Shown: positions 17,180-28,127 of the stretch, in pieces
Layout: every line of letters starts with the position of its first letter
Numbering within the stretch: position 1 is the stretch's first letter
Assembly: GCA_030696695.1 (NCBI GenBank)
Contig: JAUYRP010000012.1
Location: 41,560-105,559 of the forward strand
Source: Methylophilus sp.
GTDB taxonomy: Bacteria > Pseudomonadota > Gammaproteobacteria > Burkholderiales > Methylophilaceae
Direction of reading: 5' to 3'
DNA length: 64,000 nucleotides
Notes under the pieces: generated by a model
Told to the model about the DNA's origin: nothing
Seen by the model: only the letters and a program-made list of their open reading frames with translations
Database searches by the model: none
Program-made: the position numbers and the translations under genes

Positions 17180-19303
17180 ATGTTTACAGACTTTAGCAGT
17201 TCAATCATGCTGATTTCGCTGATCGCCGGAGCGCTGGCGTGTTTTGCTACGTTTGGATTTGTTGCGTCTCTATACAAAGCGAATCCTGATAAATATATCA
17301 AACTGCTTTCTGTTTACACTTTGTTGGTGGGCTTGGGCCTATTCTCGATTCACTTTATGAATATGAGAGCTTTCAATCACACGTACATGAATGAGCTTTC
17401 TTACTTCTACTTACTCATAGCACTAGGGTTTTCTTGCAGTGTAGCCTACGCTGTATTGCATACCGCTAATAAATTAACACTACCAATTTACTCACTAATT
17501 ATCTCTGGGCTGCAAGCAGGGTTCTCGGGGTATGGCATTTTCATCTTCTTTACCAAAGCCATGCTCGCAGGACAATTTGAAATTTTACTGCTACCTTCAA
17601 TTTTAGCTATTTCCATTGCGGTGGGCGTTGGCATCCTGAGCATCATTACTTTTTACTGGTTAAAAAGTTACGACGGTGCGCATCGTTATTCTGTACGCGC
17701 ATTTTTTTCCATCCTAATTTCCACTGGCATTTTATCTACCCATCTCGCATTTAATACTTGCTTAAGTGCTGTAAGCGCATATGAAAGTGATGGCAGCATT
17801 TTGAACTCCAGCTTTGTCACAATGCTGTTTGCCATGGTATTGATTTTTGTCTTTCTTACTGCATTTATCGTGGTGGTATTTTATGACCGATTAAACCCGA
17901 ACATCGTCAAACGTATCAATTTCAAAAACACCACCTCGGTCACCAACCCACTGGATTCATTTGACCCACTGACAAAATTACCCAATCGTAATGCACTCAA
18001 CCAACACTTACAATTGGCGGCCAAGCGCTGTGATCGTCTTGGCGATAGCATGGCGCTCGCTTATATTGATTTAGATCATTTCAAACCTGTAAACGATAGC
18101 TTTGGGCATCATGTGGGCGATTTACTGCTCATTGAAGTAGCTGAGCGATTCAATTCAGCGATACGTAATTGCGATTACATCGCACGTGCTGGCGGGGATG
18201 AGTTTGTAGCGATTCTAGGCGAAATAGATGCCCATGAAAGCATCGTGGCAGTGGTACAGCGTGTGATAGATGCAGTCAAAGAACCCTTCTTTATTGAAGG
18301 CCATCTGATTGAGATTTCATGCTCTGTTGGTGTCGCCATTTATCCACGTGACGGCAATTTGGAAAAACTCAAAGTGAGTGCAGATGCTGCCATGTATAAG
18401 GCCAAAGAAAATGGTCGTAATCAATTTAGATTTTATGATGCCGAAATTGAACAGGCGTCTGATGAAATGCAAAAAATCAGAAAAGAACTACTGGATGCCT
18501 TAGAAAAACATGAGTTTACCTTGTATTTTCAACCCAAGATCATCTCTAAGACTCAAGCACCAGCAGGCGCTGAGGCGTTATTGCGTTGGAGACACCCAAG
18601 CAAAGGCTTGCTCACCCCTATCTATTTTATTGAAGCCGCAGAACGCTTTGGTTTTATCGATAAAATTAATAATTGGGTACTGATAGAAGCCTGCAAAACC
18701 ATTCATGATGCTGATAAAAACGGTATTCAGTTAAATCTTTCTGTCAATTTATCACGGCAGCAATTCCGCAATGCACAATTGGTGGATCATATTAAATCAA
18801 TCATGGAGGAATACCATGTTGCTCCGCAGAGTCTGATTTTTGAGATTTCTGAAACGCATGCTATCCATAATCAAAGTCAGTTTAAAAAATTACTTTCAAA
18901 ATTTAAATCTGCACACCTCAAAGTGTCGATTGATGATTTTGGCTTGCATCCGTTTAGTCTGACTTACCTACAAAACTTAGAAGTCAGCGAAGTGAAACTG
19001 GATAAATCATTTACCTCTGGGGTAGCAAAATATGGCTCAGCACTCGCGATTGTCGATGCCGTAGTTAAGTTAGCGCATGCGCTTAACCTAACAGTGGTGG
19101 CTGAAGGGGTAGAGTCAGACGATCAGCGTGAAGCCCTTATTACAACAGGCTGTGACCAACTACAGGGATACTTCTTTTCAAAACCAGTGCCGGCTGAACA
19201 GCTCTTTGCAATTTATTACAAGCTACATGCAAACTTTAACGATACAGGTGAGTTCTCCATTAGTGATTATCTTGATTTAACGCCATCTTCAGAAGAAGTA
19301 TAA
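17180..19303 (+). CDS. MHYT-type membrane sensor with GGDEF and EAL domains
   Basis: Bifunctional-looking cyclic-di-GMP enzyme. I start at the ATG at 17180 (MFTDFSSSIMLISLIAGALAC), giving 707 residues; a TTG further upstream is unlikely. The first ~250 residues are seven hydrophobic helices with HFMNMRAF, a variant of the MHYT motif thought to bind metal. The GGDEF motif is intact (residues 338-342, RAGGDEFVAIL), with the inhibitory RxxD site exactly five residues before it (RNCDYIARA). The EAL motif at 465-467 (AEALLRWRHP) and later acidic motifs (ISETHAI, SIDDFG, KLDKSF, AEGVES) are present, so both activities look possible. The metabolic neighbours give no hint of its target. Confidence 0.93.
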   Translation: MFTDFSSSIMLISLIAGALACFATFGFVASLYKANPDKYIKLLSVYTLLVGLGLFSIHFMNMRAFNHTYMNELSYFYLLIALGFSCSVAYAVLHTANKLTLPIYSLIISGLQAGFSGYGIFIFFTKAMLAGQFEILLLPSILAISIAVGVGILSIITFYWLKSYDGAHRYSVRAFFSILISTGILSTHLAFNTCLSAVSAYESDGSILNSSFVTMLFAMVLIFVFLTAFIVVVFYDRLNPNIVKRINFKNTTSVTNPLDSFDPLTKLPNRNALNQHLQLAAKRCDRLGDSMALAYIDLDHFKPVNDSFGHHVGDLLLIEVAERFNSAIRNCDYIARAGGDEFVAILGEIDAHESIVAVVQRVIDAVKEPFFIEGHLIEISCSVGVAIYPRDGNLEKLKVSADAAMYKAKENGRNQFRFYDAEIEQASDEMQKIRKELLDALEKHEFTLYFQPKIISKTQAPAGAEALLRWRHPSKGLLTPIYFIEAAERFGFIDKINNWVLIEACKTIHDADKNGIQLNLSVNLSRQQFRNAQLVDHIKSIMEEYHVAPQSLIFEISETHAIHNQSQFKKLLSKFKSAHLKVSIDDFGLHPFSLTYLQNLEVSEVKLDKSFTSGVAKYGSALAIVDAVVKLAHALNLTVVAEGVESDDQREALITTGCDQLQGYFFSKPVPAEQLFAIYYKLHANFNDTGEFSISDYLDLTPSSEEV

Positions 19304-19359
19304 GCAGTACCGCATCACTCCCTGCTAGAATCATAGATTATGCTATGTAGGGGAAGTGG

Positions 19360-19713
19360 ATGAAATTATACGGAATACCAAACTGTAACACGGTTAAAAA
19401 GGCGCGTGATTGGCTAGATAGCCACCAGATTAACTACGAATTCCACGATTTTAAAAAGCATGGTGTAACTGCTGAACTTCTCAATGGTTGGCTATCCCAA
19501 CTGCCTGAAAGTAAATTAATTAACCGTGCTGGCCTCACATGGCGTGGTTTAGATGAAGCTACCAAACAGGAGATTACAGACGATGCAAGCGTCATCGCAC
19601 TGATGATGGCAAAAACCTCTGTGATTAAACGCCCAATCCTCGAAAAAGACAGTAAAATTCTAGCCTTAGGGTTTTCTGAAACCGAATATCAATCCATATT
19701 CAAATCTTCTTAA
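19360..19713 (+). CDS. ArsC/Spx-family thioredoxin-fold protein (YffB-like)
   Basis: A 117-residue protein of the arsenate reductase-like family: MKLYGIPNCNTVKKARDWLD gives the single N-terminal Cys (C9), and VIKRPILEKDSKILALGFSE has the conserved IKRP loop. Homologues are annotated as ArsC/YffB/Spx; true arsenate reduction is not implied, because only the first catalytic cysteine is obvious. A GGGGAAG ribosome binding site precedes the ATG. It lies 35 bp before dapE, the same pair as yffB-dapE in E. coli, so the context supports a conserved role next to lysine/cell-wall precursor synthesis. Confidence 0.88.
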   Translation: MKLYGIPNCNTVKKARDWLDSHQINYEFHDFKKHGVTAELLNGWLSQLPESKLINRAGLTWRGLDEATKQEITDDASVIALMMAKTSVIKRPILEKDSKILALGFSETEYQSIFKSS

Positions 19714-19721
19714 ATACTTAG

Positions 19722-20873
<1,152 letters not shown>

Positions 20874-20899
20874 ACCCTATTCAAATGAAACCCTGCTAA

Positions 20900-21802
20900 A
20901 TGAATCCAACACAAAGCATTACCCAATCACTCACAACCATACGAGATTGGCTTCGCTACACTGTAAGCCAATTTGAACAGTCAGATATTTTCTTTGGGCA
21001 TGGTACCGACAACAGCTACGATGAAGCCGTATGGCTCATCATGAGTGCATTGCATTTACCACATGACACGCTGGATAACTTTTTAGATGCAACACTCACA
21101 GAGTCAGAGCGTAAACATTTACATCATTTAGTTGAGCAACGCATCACTAAACGCGTACCTACTGCATATTTGGTGCGAGAGGCATGGGTGCGTGGCTTTA
21201 AGTTTTATGTCGATGAACGTGTGATTGTGCCTCGTTCATTCATTGCAGAATTACTAGAAGATGGCTTTCAGCCGTGGATTGAATTTCCAGAAATGGTGGA
21301 GTCTGCCGCAGATATTTGCACCGGTAGTGGCTGCCTAGGCGTATTGCTTGCCAATGCATTCCCCAATGCACAAATCGATGTAGTGGATATTTCACCAGAT
21401 GCAATTGCGGTCGCCAATATCAATATCGCCAATTACGGCTTACAAGCACAAATTGAAGCGATTCAATCGGATATGTTTACGGCCCTGGCTGGCAAAACGT
21501 ATGACTTGATCATTAGTAACCCACCCTATGTTGATGCGCCCAGCATGGCGGAATTACCAACAGAATACCGGAACGAGCCACAACTGGCACTAGGCAGTGG
21601 TGCAGCTGGATTGGATCACACGCATACCCTATTACATGAAGCGGCAAACTACTTGAATGATGACGGGATTTTAGTCGTGGAAATCGGCCACAACCGTGAA
21701 GCGTTATTGGATGCTTACCCAGATCTGCCGTTTACTTGGCTAGAAGTCGCCTCTGGCAATCAGTTTGTGTTCCTGCTCACCAAAGCGCAATTACTGACTT
21801 AA
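20900..21802 (+). CDS. prmB: Ribosomal protein L3 glutamine N5-methyltransferase
   Basis: SAM-dependent methyltransferase modifying a Gln of ribosomal protein uL3. In its 300 residues an N-terminal helical domain (FFGHGTDNSYDEAVWLIMSALHLP is characteristic of PrmB) precedes the Rossmann domain, with the SAM loop DICTGSGCLGVLLANAFP (about residues 138-155) and the catalytic ISNPPYVD at about 206-213. The FGHGT opening separates it from PrmC, which methylates release factors. The stop lies 1 bp before the convergent rluB stop. A GC-rich hairpin AACCGC-gtcc-GCGGTT at 21806-21821 follows and may help termination. Confidence 0.93.
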   Translation: MNPTQSITQSLTTIRDWLRYTVSQFEQSDIFFGHGTDNSYDEAVWLIMSALHLPHDTLDNFLDATLTESERKHLHHLVEQRITKRVPTAYLVREAWVRGFKFYVDERVIVPRSFIAELLEDGFQPWIEFPEMVESAADICTGSGCLGVLLANAFPNAQIDVVDISPDAIAVANINIANYGLQAQIEAIQSDMFTALAGKTYDLIISNPPYVDAPSMAELPTEYRNEPQLALGSGAAGLDHTHTLLHEAANYLNDDGILVVEIGHNREALLDAYPDLPFTWLEVASGNQFVFLLTKAQLLT

Positions 21803-21803
21803 A

Positions 21804-22904
21804 TTAACCGCGTCCGCGGTTACGATCGCTCTTTTTTTGCATGGCCGGCGCTGCTAAATCGGTGGATTGACGAATACGTCGATTGACTGGTTTTTTGCTG
21901 ATTGGCTTTCTCGGCGCGGACTCTTTTGGGCCTGAACGTGCTACAAAACCTGTTTCATTCGGGTCACGTGGTTCACGGTTTAAAATGCTGCCACGTTGCT
22001 TACGCACTTTGGGCACAAACACTGTGGTGGCTTTGTCTTTTTCACGCTGGTTTAATTGCTTAAGTGGCGCTTTAGGCACAGGCAATCCTGCCCACTCCAA
22101 TAACTCCACTACCTGTTTTTGCTCTAGTTTTAACATGCTGCCACGTTTAACGCGTGGTGGTAAATTCACTGGACCAAAACGCACACGCATCAGCCTGCTC
22201 ACTGGCAGTTGAAATGCCTCAAATAAACGACGCACCTCGCGGTTACGGCCTTCACGGATGATCACTTGGTACCAATGATTAGCACCCTCCCCCCCTTGCG
22301 CGATAATACGGTCAAAGCTGGCAGGCCCATCTTCTAACTCAATGCCTTGTGTCAACATGGCCATTTGTTCTTCTGTCAATTCACCAAACACACGCACCGC
22401 GTACTCACGCTCAACTTCATAGCGGGGATGCATAAAACGATTGGCCAGATCACCAGAATTGGTAAAAATCAATAAGCCACTGGTGTTAATGTCTAAGCGG
22501 CCGATGGCAATCCATTTACCTTGCTTGATGCGCGGCAACTTATCAAATACAGTCGCGCGCCCTTCAGGGTCATCCTGACTGACAATTTCGCCTTCAGGTT
22601 TATGGTAAATCAATACTTGCGGCAACTCTGCTTCAAAAGACAAGCGCAGTGGACGTCCATCCACACGCACCATATCATGATGGGTGACACCTGCACCGAC
22701 CTGTGCTGTTTCTCCGTTGATGGTGACACGCCCATTGGCAATCAACTCCTCCATATCGCGACGCGAGCCCAAGCCAGCCATCGCTAAGAGCTTATGCAAG
22801 CGCTGCGTTGGTTGCGCCGTGACATTACCTTCAGCATCTAATATTTCTGGTGCTGGTTTTGGTTTACGTACAGAGTCACGTTGTTGTTTAAAAGGACGGG
22901 CCAT
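21804..22904 (-). CDS. rluB: 23S rRNA pseudouridine synthase RluB (RsuA family) with long basic tail
   Basis: Isomerises a uridine in helix 80 of 23S rRNA. It has an N-terminal S4 RNA-binding domain (RLHKLLAMAGLGSRRDMEELIANGRVTING is the S4 core), then the RsuA-type catalytic domain with GRLDINTSGLLIFTNSGDL (catalytic Asp) and the RsuA/RluB motif IIREGRNREVRRLFEAFQLPVSRL. 366 residues is long because of a ~95-residue basic, low-complexity tail after VVELLEWAGL, ending KSDRNRGRG, as is common in proteobacterial RluB. It could be RluE or another RsuA-family member, but size and tail favour RluB. Convergent with prmB. Confidence 0.9.
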   Translation of the reverse strand: MARPFKQQRDSVRKPKPAPEILDAEGNVTAQPTQRLHKLLAMAGLGSRRDMEELIANGRVTINGETAQVGAGVTHHDMVRVDGRPLRLSFEAELPQVLIYHKPEGEIVSQDDPEGRATVFDKLPRIKQGKWIAIGRLDINTSGLLIFTNSGDLANRFMHPRYEVEREYAVRVFGELTEEQMAMLTQGIELEDGPASFDRIIAQGGEGANHWYQVIIREGRNREVRRLFEAFQLPVSRLMRVRFGPVNLPPRVKRGSMLKLEQKQVVELLEWAGLPVPKAPLKQLNQREKDKATTVFVPKVRKQRGSILNREPRDPNETGFVARSGPKESAPRKPISKKPVNRRIRQSTDLAAPAMQKKSDRNRGRG

Positions 22905-23049
22905 GGGGGACTTTCAATATAATTGCGACATTTTACATCAGATCAACATCATCTTTGCATATTGTCGCCGTATTGGCGGCGCTCACTAGCCGTGTATTAG
23001 AGGTTGCTTAGCTATTGATTCATGCACACAACTGACAACATTAAGGTGA

Positions 23050-25245
23050 CTAACTGCTCTCAACCTCTACATGAATCCATGATGCATCAGCCTGCAACGG
23101 CTTGGCTAAATCAAAAACCCATTGACCGCCTGTTTCTACAAAGTTTGCGTTTTTAAAGAAATCTTTGCATGGCATATTTTGTGGTGTTGCCACATAACGA
23201 CCTACCAATGTAGTAGCTTGGCGCGCTTTAACAACACGCATAATGTGGTTCATCATGGCATACTCAAATTGATAGCCAAACACACGACAACTTAATACAA
23301 AAGCAACGAATTCAACTTGGTCACCCGTTTGTTTGGTGACGGCGATACAAGTCACACCCATATCACCAAAGCGATCAGCTGTTTGCCCCGTCAAAATCAA
23401 GTAATCTGGCGATTCATACCAATCTAACACTTCTTTATAGGTGGTTCTAAAGCCCTCTAAATTAAACTGATTGGTGCGATTAATCAGCTCTGTCACGCGC
23501 TTGAGCTCACTCACTTCTGGACGCTTAATGATCAAGCGCAGATTCAAAGAGGTAAATAATGCGATTTTTTCTTCTTCTGAGCTGACATCCTCTTTAACAA
23601 ATGCTTTTCTTTCTTCGCGCTGTTTGTACATCAGCGTCCTATCCATTTCCATATCAACTTCAAGCGCATCGTGCCAGTATTGAATGCGTTTCCAAGTGGT
23701 GGGCTGCGTGGCGTCTAAACACAAAATGTCTGGATAGGTTTGCAACATTAACTCCAACTCATCTTTGCGGTCATCAATAAACACAAAGCTTTTCAATTTC
23801 AAATTCAGATCTTGTTCAATCGCTTTAATGGCTTGTACTTTTGGCGCCCAACTGATTGCGGCATACACAAAATCATCATCAGACAAAGTAGCCCCTCTCC
23901 AATGCACATTCACAGGGTCATTCTTGGAGTTAATCGCCAATACCACCCCTTTTGATTTGAGTTGTTTCAACTTTAACTGACGATCGTGATAATGCTCAAC
24001 CGCGCCTTCACCAATCACACCATTCCATAATGTGTTGTCTAAATCGGAGATGACCAATTTCTTTTTGGTGAGGTAGGTGTTGACGTAAATAATGTCGGTA
24101 TATGCTTCCGCAAAAAATTTGCCAAGCGCTGCTGGGTGTTGCAGGTAGCTTCGGTATAAAAACGCACCTGCTTGCATCTCCCCCACTTGCTTAACGATTG
24201 TAGTTTCGTCAAATAAAAATAGATGGGTATAGCTTGCCTGATTAATCTCGTTTAATAATCCAGATAGTTTTTGATTCAGCTCTGTTCTCGCATATTGTCG
24301 ATGCAGGTAAGTGAGTAGATTGCGAATGAATAATCTGCGCGGTTGATCATCACGATTCACAAAAGATGCATTATGCACATACACTGGACAATCATATAAA
24401 TCAGCCACCAATTTAATGGTGGATTCCGCTTCCAGCCACGCATTCTGAATCAGCGGTGTTCTCTTCCAAAAATTATGAAGCGTTTGCTTCCAATCGCTGA
24501 TTTTGGAAAGCTCCACAGAAAAATCATAAGTAAACGGGCTGATAAAAATGAGATCGAATTTCTCTGCACTCAGTTTTCGTAATTGCTCACTGCGTTCAAA
24601 AGGATTTTTCGAGGTGACATAATCCGTTTGTATAGCAATATCTTCATTCAGCAAAGCAGGCGCAACAAAGGGAATCACATCTAAAAACAAGCAATCACCC
24701 ACCAACAAGATTCTTTTTTTGTGTGCTGGCGTTGCGTCTAACACATGTTGAATAGATTCAAGTTCTCCTACTAATAGATTCCATTGTATTTCTGTCACCA
24801 GCGGCTTAATGCTTTGCTCAAAAGCTTTTAATTCTTCCGCAAAGACTAATTTGCAAATCTCTACCCTAGCTTGCTCATTCGCATCGGCATCGTACAAAGA
24901 TTTAATCTTTTCACCGAGCAACAACTGTTTGAATGTCGCATCCGCACGTTCAAAATACATGGCTAAATAATCGGCCATCGCAAAAAACTCTAACTGCAAG
25001 AACTCAAGCCAATTGCTTTTACCCTTTTCTAATGTGGGTACCCATCTAGGTGAATGCACAAGGGCATTGGCATAAATCTCAGCCACCTGTTGCCTATGTT
25101 GCTTTAGCGTAGTGGCCAATGCACTCAAATCGGCTGATGTGCTGTGCTGCGATGCTTGCTCTGCTGTATGTTTTGAGGACTGTTGATGGTCAATTACGGA
25201 TGGTGCACTTGCCCAACGTATCATATCTTTGACGTACTTATACAT
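23050..25245 (-). CDS. FkbH-like HAD-IIIC protein with C-terminal acetyltransferase-like domain
   Basis: A 731-residue protein. The N-terminal third is helical (unassigned). Residues about 175-350 look like the SGNH-like domain of this family (KRILLVGDCLFLDVIP, with GDC in place of GDS). The HAD-IIIC core carries VISDLDNTLWNGVIGEG (D-x-D-N-T), INSKNDP and FVFIDDRKDEL. A GNAT-like end (about 590-720) contains LTGQTADRFGDMGVTCIAV. FkbH proteins usually dephosphorylate glyceryl phosphate and load it on an acyl carrier protein, or act in surface-glycan pathways. No ACP or assembly-line gene is adjacent. It lies 50 bp downstream of recJ, probably in the same transcript. Confidence 0.82.
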   Translation of the reverse strand: MYKYVKDMIRWASAPSVIDHQQSSKHTAEQASQHSTSADLSALATTLKQHRQQVAEIYANALVHSPRWVPTLEKGKSNWLEFLQLEFFAMADYLAMYFERADATFKQLLLGEKIKSLYDADANEQARVEICKLVFAEELKAFEQSIKPLVTEIQWNLLVGELESIQHVLDATPAHKKRILLVGDCLFLDVIPFVAPALLNEDIAIQTDYVTSKNPFERSEQLRKLSAEKFDLIFISPFTYDFSVELSKISDWKQTLHNFWKRTPLIQNAWLEAESTIKLVADLYDCPVYVHNASFVNRDDQPRRLFIRNLLTYLHRQYARTELNQKLSGLLNEINQASYTHLFLFDETTIVKQVGEMQAGAFLYRSYLQHPAALGKFFAEAYTDIIYVNTYLTKKKLVISDLDNTLWNGVIGEGAVEHYHDRQLKLKQLKSKGVVLAINSKNDPVNVHWRGATLSDDDFVYAAISWAPKVQAIKAIEQDLNLKLKSFVFIDDRKDELELMLQTYPDILCLDATQPTTWKRIQYWHDALEVDMEMDRTLMYKQREERKAFVKEDVSSEEEKIALFTSLNLRLIIKRPEVSELKRVTELINRTNQFNLEGFRTTYKEVLDWYESPDYLILTGQTADRFGDMGVTCIAVTKQTGDQVEFVAFVLSCRVFGYQFEYAMMNHIMRVVKARQATTLVGRYVATPQNMPCKDFFKNANFVETGGQWVFDLAKPLQADASWIHVEVESS

Positions 25246-25295
25246 GTTGTTCTTTCATCTGAGATAGCACTATTTTATATCATGCACATCACAAC

Positions 25296-26987
25296 TTAAA
25301 CATTTGCATGTTTAATCAGCAACTGCACATTCTGCTGACCGTTGTAGTCGTTGACTTGCAATTGATAGACCACGTGGACTTGTTCTGGCAATGGCTCTAT
25401 TTGATTGAAATAAATCGCCTCAAATCTGACATCTTCTTTTTGCAGTTGCAATTTCAAATGCTTTTCGCCTAGCACTCGTTGTTGTACCACGCGAAATCTG
25501 TCATAGAACATGGGCGGAGGAAAGCCTTGACCCCACACTTGGGTGTCTAGTAGTTGCGCAGTGTCCAACGTCATCTCAGTCACTTCTAACGCGCCATCTG
25601 TGTCGATTGATTCCAGTAACTCTTCTTCAGTGATTAAATTTCTGACAGTTGCCTCAAAGCTCTGTTTAAACAGCTCAAAACCATCTTCACGAATGGTTAG
25701 TCCAGCCGCCATTGCATGGCCACCAAATTTTACTATGAGCTGTGGATGCCGCTTGGTGACTAAGTCCAAGGCATCGCGCAAATGCAAACCAGGAATCGAC
25801 CGTCCAGAGCCCTTTAATAAACCATCGCCTGCCGAGGCAAATGCAATCACTGGGCGATGAAATTGCTCTTTAATGCGTGAGGCCAAAATACCAATCACCC
25901 CCTGGTGCCACTCAGGTTGGAACACACTGACTGTAAAGGCGTGCCGTATAACCTCGATGTTTAAATCCGCGAATGCATCTTGCTGCATCTCTGCTTCAAT
26001 TTGACGACGTTCCGTATTCAAACTATGTAGTTGATTGGCATAATGCATCGCTTCTTGCATATCTTCTGCGAGTAAGCAGCGAATGCCTAAGGTCATATCA
26101 TCTAAACGCCCTGCCGCATTCAAACGTGGTCCTACATAAAACCCTAAATCCTGCGCAGTGACTTTATGCATATTGCGGCTGGCACATTTCAATATAGCGT
26201 GAATACCTGCACAGCCAGCACCAGCGCGGATACGCCGCAGACCTTGCTCAACTAAAATCCGATTATTGCGATCTAGCTTGACTAAATCCGCCACGGTACC
26301 CAGTGCCACTAAATCCAACAATTCTGCCAATGGATAAGGCTGTACTGCATCCATCGCTCCTCTAGTAATCAGCTCAGCACGCAATGCCAGCAATACATAA
26401 AACATCACACCAACACCCGCCAGATGCTTACTAGGGAAAGCACAACCGCGTTGGTTAGGGTTCACGATACAAGTGGCATCTGGTGTCACGTCTGCTGGTA
26501 AATGATGATCCGTAATCAACACTTGCATGCCCAATGCGTTGGCACGCGCCACCCCCTCTACACTGGCAATCCCATTATCTACAGTCAAAATCACATCTGG
26601 GGAGAATTGCTTGGCTAAGTCTACGATTTCTGGCGTTAAACCATAACCATATTCAAAACGATTAGGGACTAAAAAATCGACTTGCGCACCCATCCCACGC
26701 AAGCCTTTAACTGCTACCGCAGTTGCTGTAGCGCCATCTGCATCGTAATCTCCCACTACCAATAGCTTACGTTGTTGTGCAATGCAGTCCGCGAGATGTT
26801 GCGCCATCAACTGGCTTTGATATAGCTGGTTGGGAGGAATTAAATATTTGAGCCCACTTTCCAACTCTTCTTGAGAGGCAAGGCCACGCGCAACCAACAA
26901 CCTAGCCAACAATGGCTGAATACCTGCTGCCGTGAGTTCTTGTAACTGGGCTTGCGAGTAAGTACGGGTTTTAATGATTTTGGACAT
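25296..26987 (-). CDS. recJ: Single-strand-specific 5'-3' exonuclease RecJ
   Basis: DHH-family nuclease for RecF-pathway recombination, mismatch and base-excision repair. I start at the ATG at 26985-26987 (MSKIIKTRTYSQAQLQELTAAGIQPLLARLL), giving 563 residues as in E. coli; the frame extends upstream inside the neighbouring gene without homology. Catalytic motifs are intact: VVGDYDADGATATAVAV (DYDADG), LTVDNGI, LITDHHLPADV (DHH), GVMFYVLLALR, and the DHHA1 part with KFGGHAMAAGLTI (GGH). The upstream conserved gene ends inside the recJ start region (17-bp overlap), which implies translational coupling. Confidence 0.97.
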   Translation of the reverse strand: MSKIIKTRTYSQAQLQELTAAGIQPLLARLLVARGLASQEELESGLKYLIPPNQLYQSQLMAQHLADCIAQQRKLLVVGDYDADGATATAVAVKGLRGMGAQVDFLVPNRFEYGYGLTPEIVDLAKQFSPDVILTVDNGIASVEGVARANALGMQVLITDHHLPADVTPDATCIVNPNQRGCAFPSKHLAGVGVMFYVLLALRAELITRGAMDAVQPYPLAELLDLVALGTVADLVKLDRNNRILVEQGLRRIRAGAGCAGIHAILKCASRNMHKVTAQDLGFYVGPRLNAAGRLDDMTLGIRCLLAEDMQEAMHYANQLHSLNTERRQIEAEMQQDAFADLNIEVIRHAFTVSVFQPEWHQGVIGILASRIKEQFHRPVIAFASAGDGLLKGSGRSIPGLHLRDALDLVTKRHPQLIVKFGGHAMAAGLTIREDGFELFKQSFEATVRNLITEEELLESIDTDGALEVTEMTLDTAQLLDTQVWGQGFPPPMFYDRFRVVQQRVLGEKHLKLQLQKEDVRFEAIYFNQIEPLPEQVHVVYQLQVNDYNGQQNVQLLIKHANV

Positions 26988-27951
26988 GTTGTTGCATAAG
27001 CGTTTCAAAAGATTTGGGTTGACGCCAGAATTTCCAACAATCAATAGGCGTGAGTGAGAGCTGCAGTGTCCCACCAGCAATGGGTAAATGAATCATGAGT
27101 CGCTGAATGTTTCTGCGCTTGACTGTGACAAACAGTGCATCCCAATCGACCATGTCCATATCATCTACCAACATAAGTGCATCTTGCACATCTTGCACAC
27201 CTTGCGCAATCGCATTGTCTATATGCGCATAATGCGTCAACTGAAACGCTTCAGCGAGACTTGCAGTTAAGCGATGCTGACCCACTAAGCCTATGTGCTT
27301 GTGGGATGTCTTTATCGCGGGTCTGCTGTTACCAGAAAACCAAATACTATTAATCTCAGGCAAACCATCCGCAATGCGTTGTTGATTAACAGGATGTTCA
27401 TGCAGCAACATTTGTACTTGATTCATGACTTGACGCAATTTTTGCGCATGTTGCCCATGTGGCATAAATCCTTGAATATTTTGATACATCGCAGACTGTA
27501 AAGAATGGGTATAGAGTTGCCAAGGCGTGGAGGTTTGTAAAAACCAATATTGCTGCGTCACACTCGGAATCAGTGTTAACCCCTCATCCACAAAAAACTT
27601 GTTCAAGTACTGGGTAAGCATGTGGTACTCATCTGCTGAAAGCGAAATTAAAGCATCCAGCCCAAAAGAGTCGCGTTGTAGCGAGAAATGCACGGGCTGT
27701 GCCAACAGTAATCCATGACCATCTGCAGACTGTAACTGTGCTCTAGTTATTGCGGGCTCTGCCAGCCATAACAACTGCGCTAACGGCCAATTTGGGTCGG
27801 GTAAAAACCCAAGCTGATGCATCCATTGTTGATCGGTGGCTTCTGCTATCCAGCGTGAATTTGCGAACCTGAACAACTTAGCTTTACCCGAATGGGGAGT
27901 ATCTTTTGCTTGGCTTCCCAAGTATGCTAGCTCAAAGATAGATAAGTTCAT
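26971..27951 (-). CDS. Conserved recJ-linked protein (sometimes annotated phosphoglycerate-mutase-related)
   Basis: I start at the ATG at 27949-27951 (MNLSIFELAYLGSQAKDTPHSGKAKLFRFA), giving 326 residues. The protein has no signal peptide or transmembrane segment. Notable stretches are QLGFLPDPNWPLAQLLWLAEPA near the N-terminus, a region PHGQHAQKLRQVMNQVQMLLHEHPVNQQR, and INSIWFSGNSRPAI at about 216-229. I recall this INxxWFxG pattern from a betaproteobacterial family encoded next to recJ and loosely labelled apgM-like; no phosphatase or mutase active-site motif is evident. Its 3' end overlaps the recJ start by 17 bp. Function unknown; the conserved pairing is the main clue. Confidence 0.72.
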   Translation of the reverse strand: MNLSIFELAYLGSQAKDTPHSGKAKLFRFANSRWIAEATDQQWMHQLGFLPDPNWPLAQLLWLAEPAITRAQLQSADGHGLLLAQPVHFSLQRDSFGLDALISLSADEYHMLTQYLNKFFVDEGLTLIPSVTQQYWFLQTSTPWQLYTHSLQSAMYQNIQGFMPHGQHAQKLRQVMNQVQMLLHEHPVNQQRIADGLPEINSIWFSGNSRPAIKTSHKHIGLVGQHRLTASLAEAFQLTHYAHIDNAIAQGVQDVQDALMLVDDMDMVDWDALFVTVKRRNIQRLMIHLPIAGGTLQLSLTPIDCWKFWRQPKSFETLMQQHVQNH

Positions 27952-28127
27952 GATTATTAAGTGTTCAGTATGAAAAATAAGGCACGCAAGAGAAATCTCA
28001 CGCATAGACATTATTGTATAATGCATCGGCCTATTACCATTGAATATTTATCCTCAAGGGATGCATGTTTTATCAAAGGCAACATCGTCAATGACGCAAT
28101 CGTGTTCACACACGTAAGAATAAGCCT

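Noticed and set aside
19360..19713. Arsenate resistance function for the ArsC-like protein
   Set aside because: It lies next to dapE as yffB does in E. coli, only one catalytic cysteine is evident and no ars genes are present.
28050..28127. Possible c-di-GMP (GEMM) riboswitch upstream of the TonB receptor, because AAAGGCAA and GACGCAA occur in order
   Set aside because: The interval between the two motifs is too short to form the required GNRA-capped stem and no receptor helix follows; likely chance.
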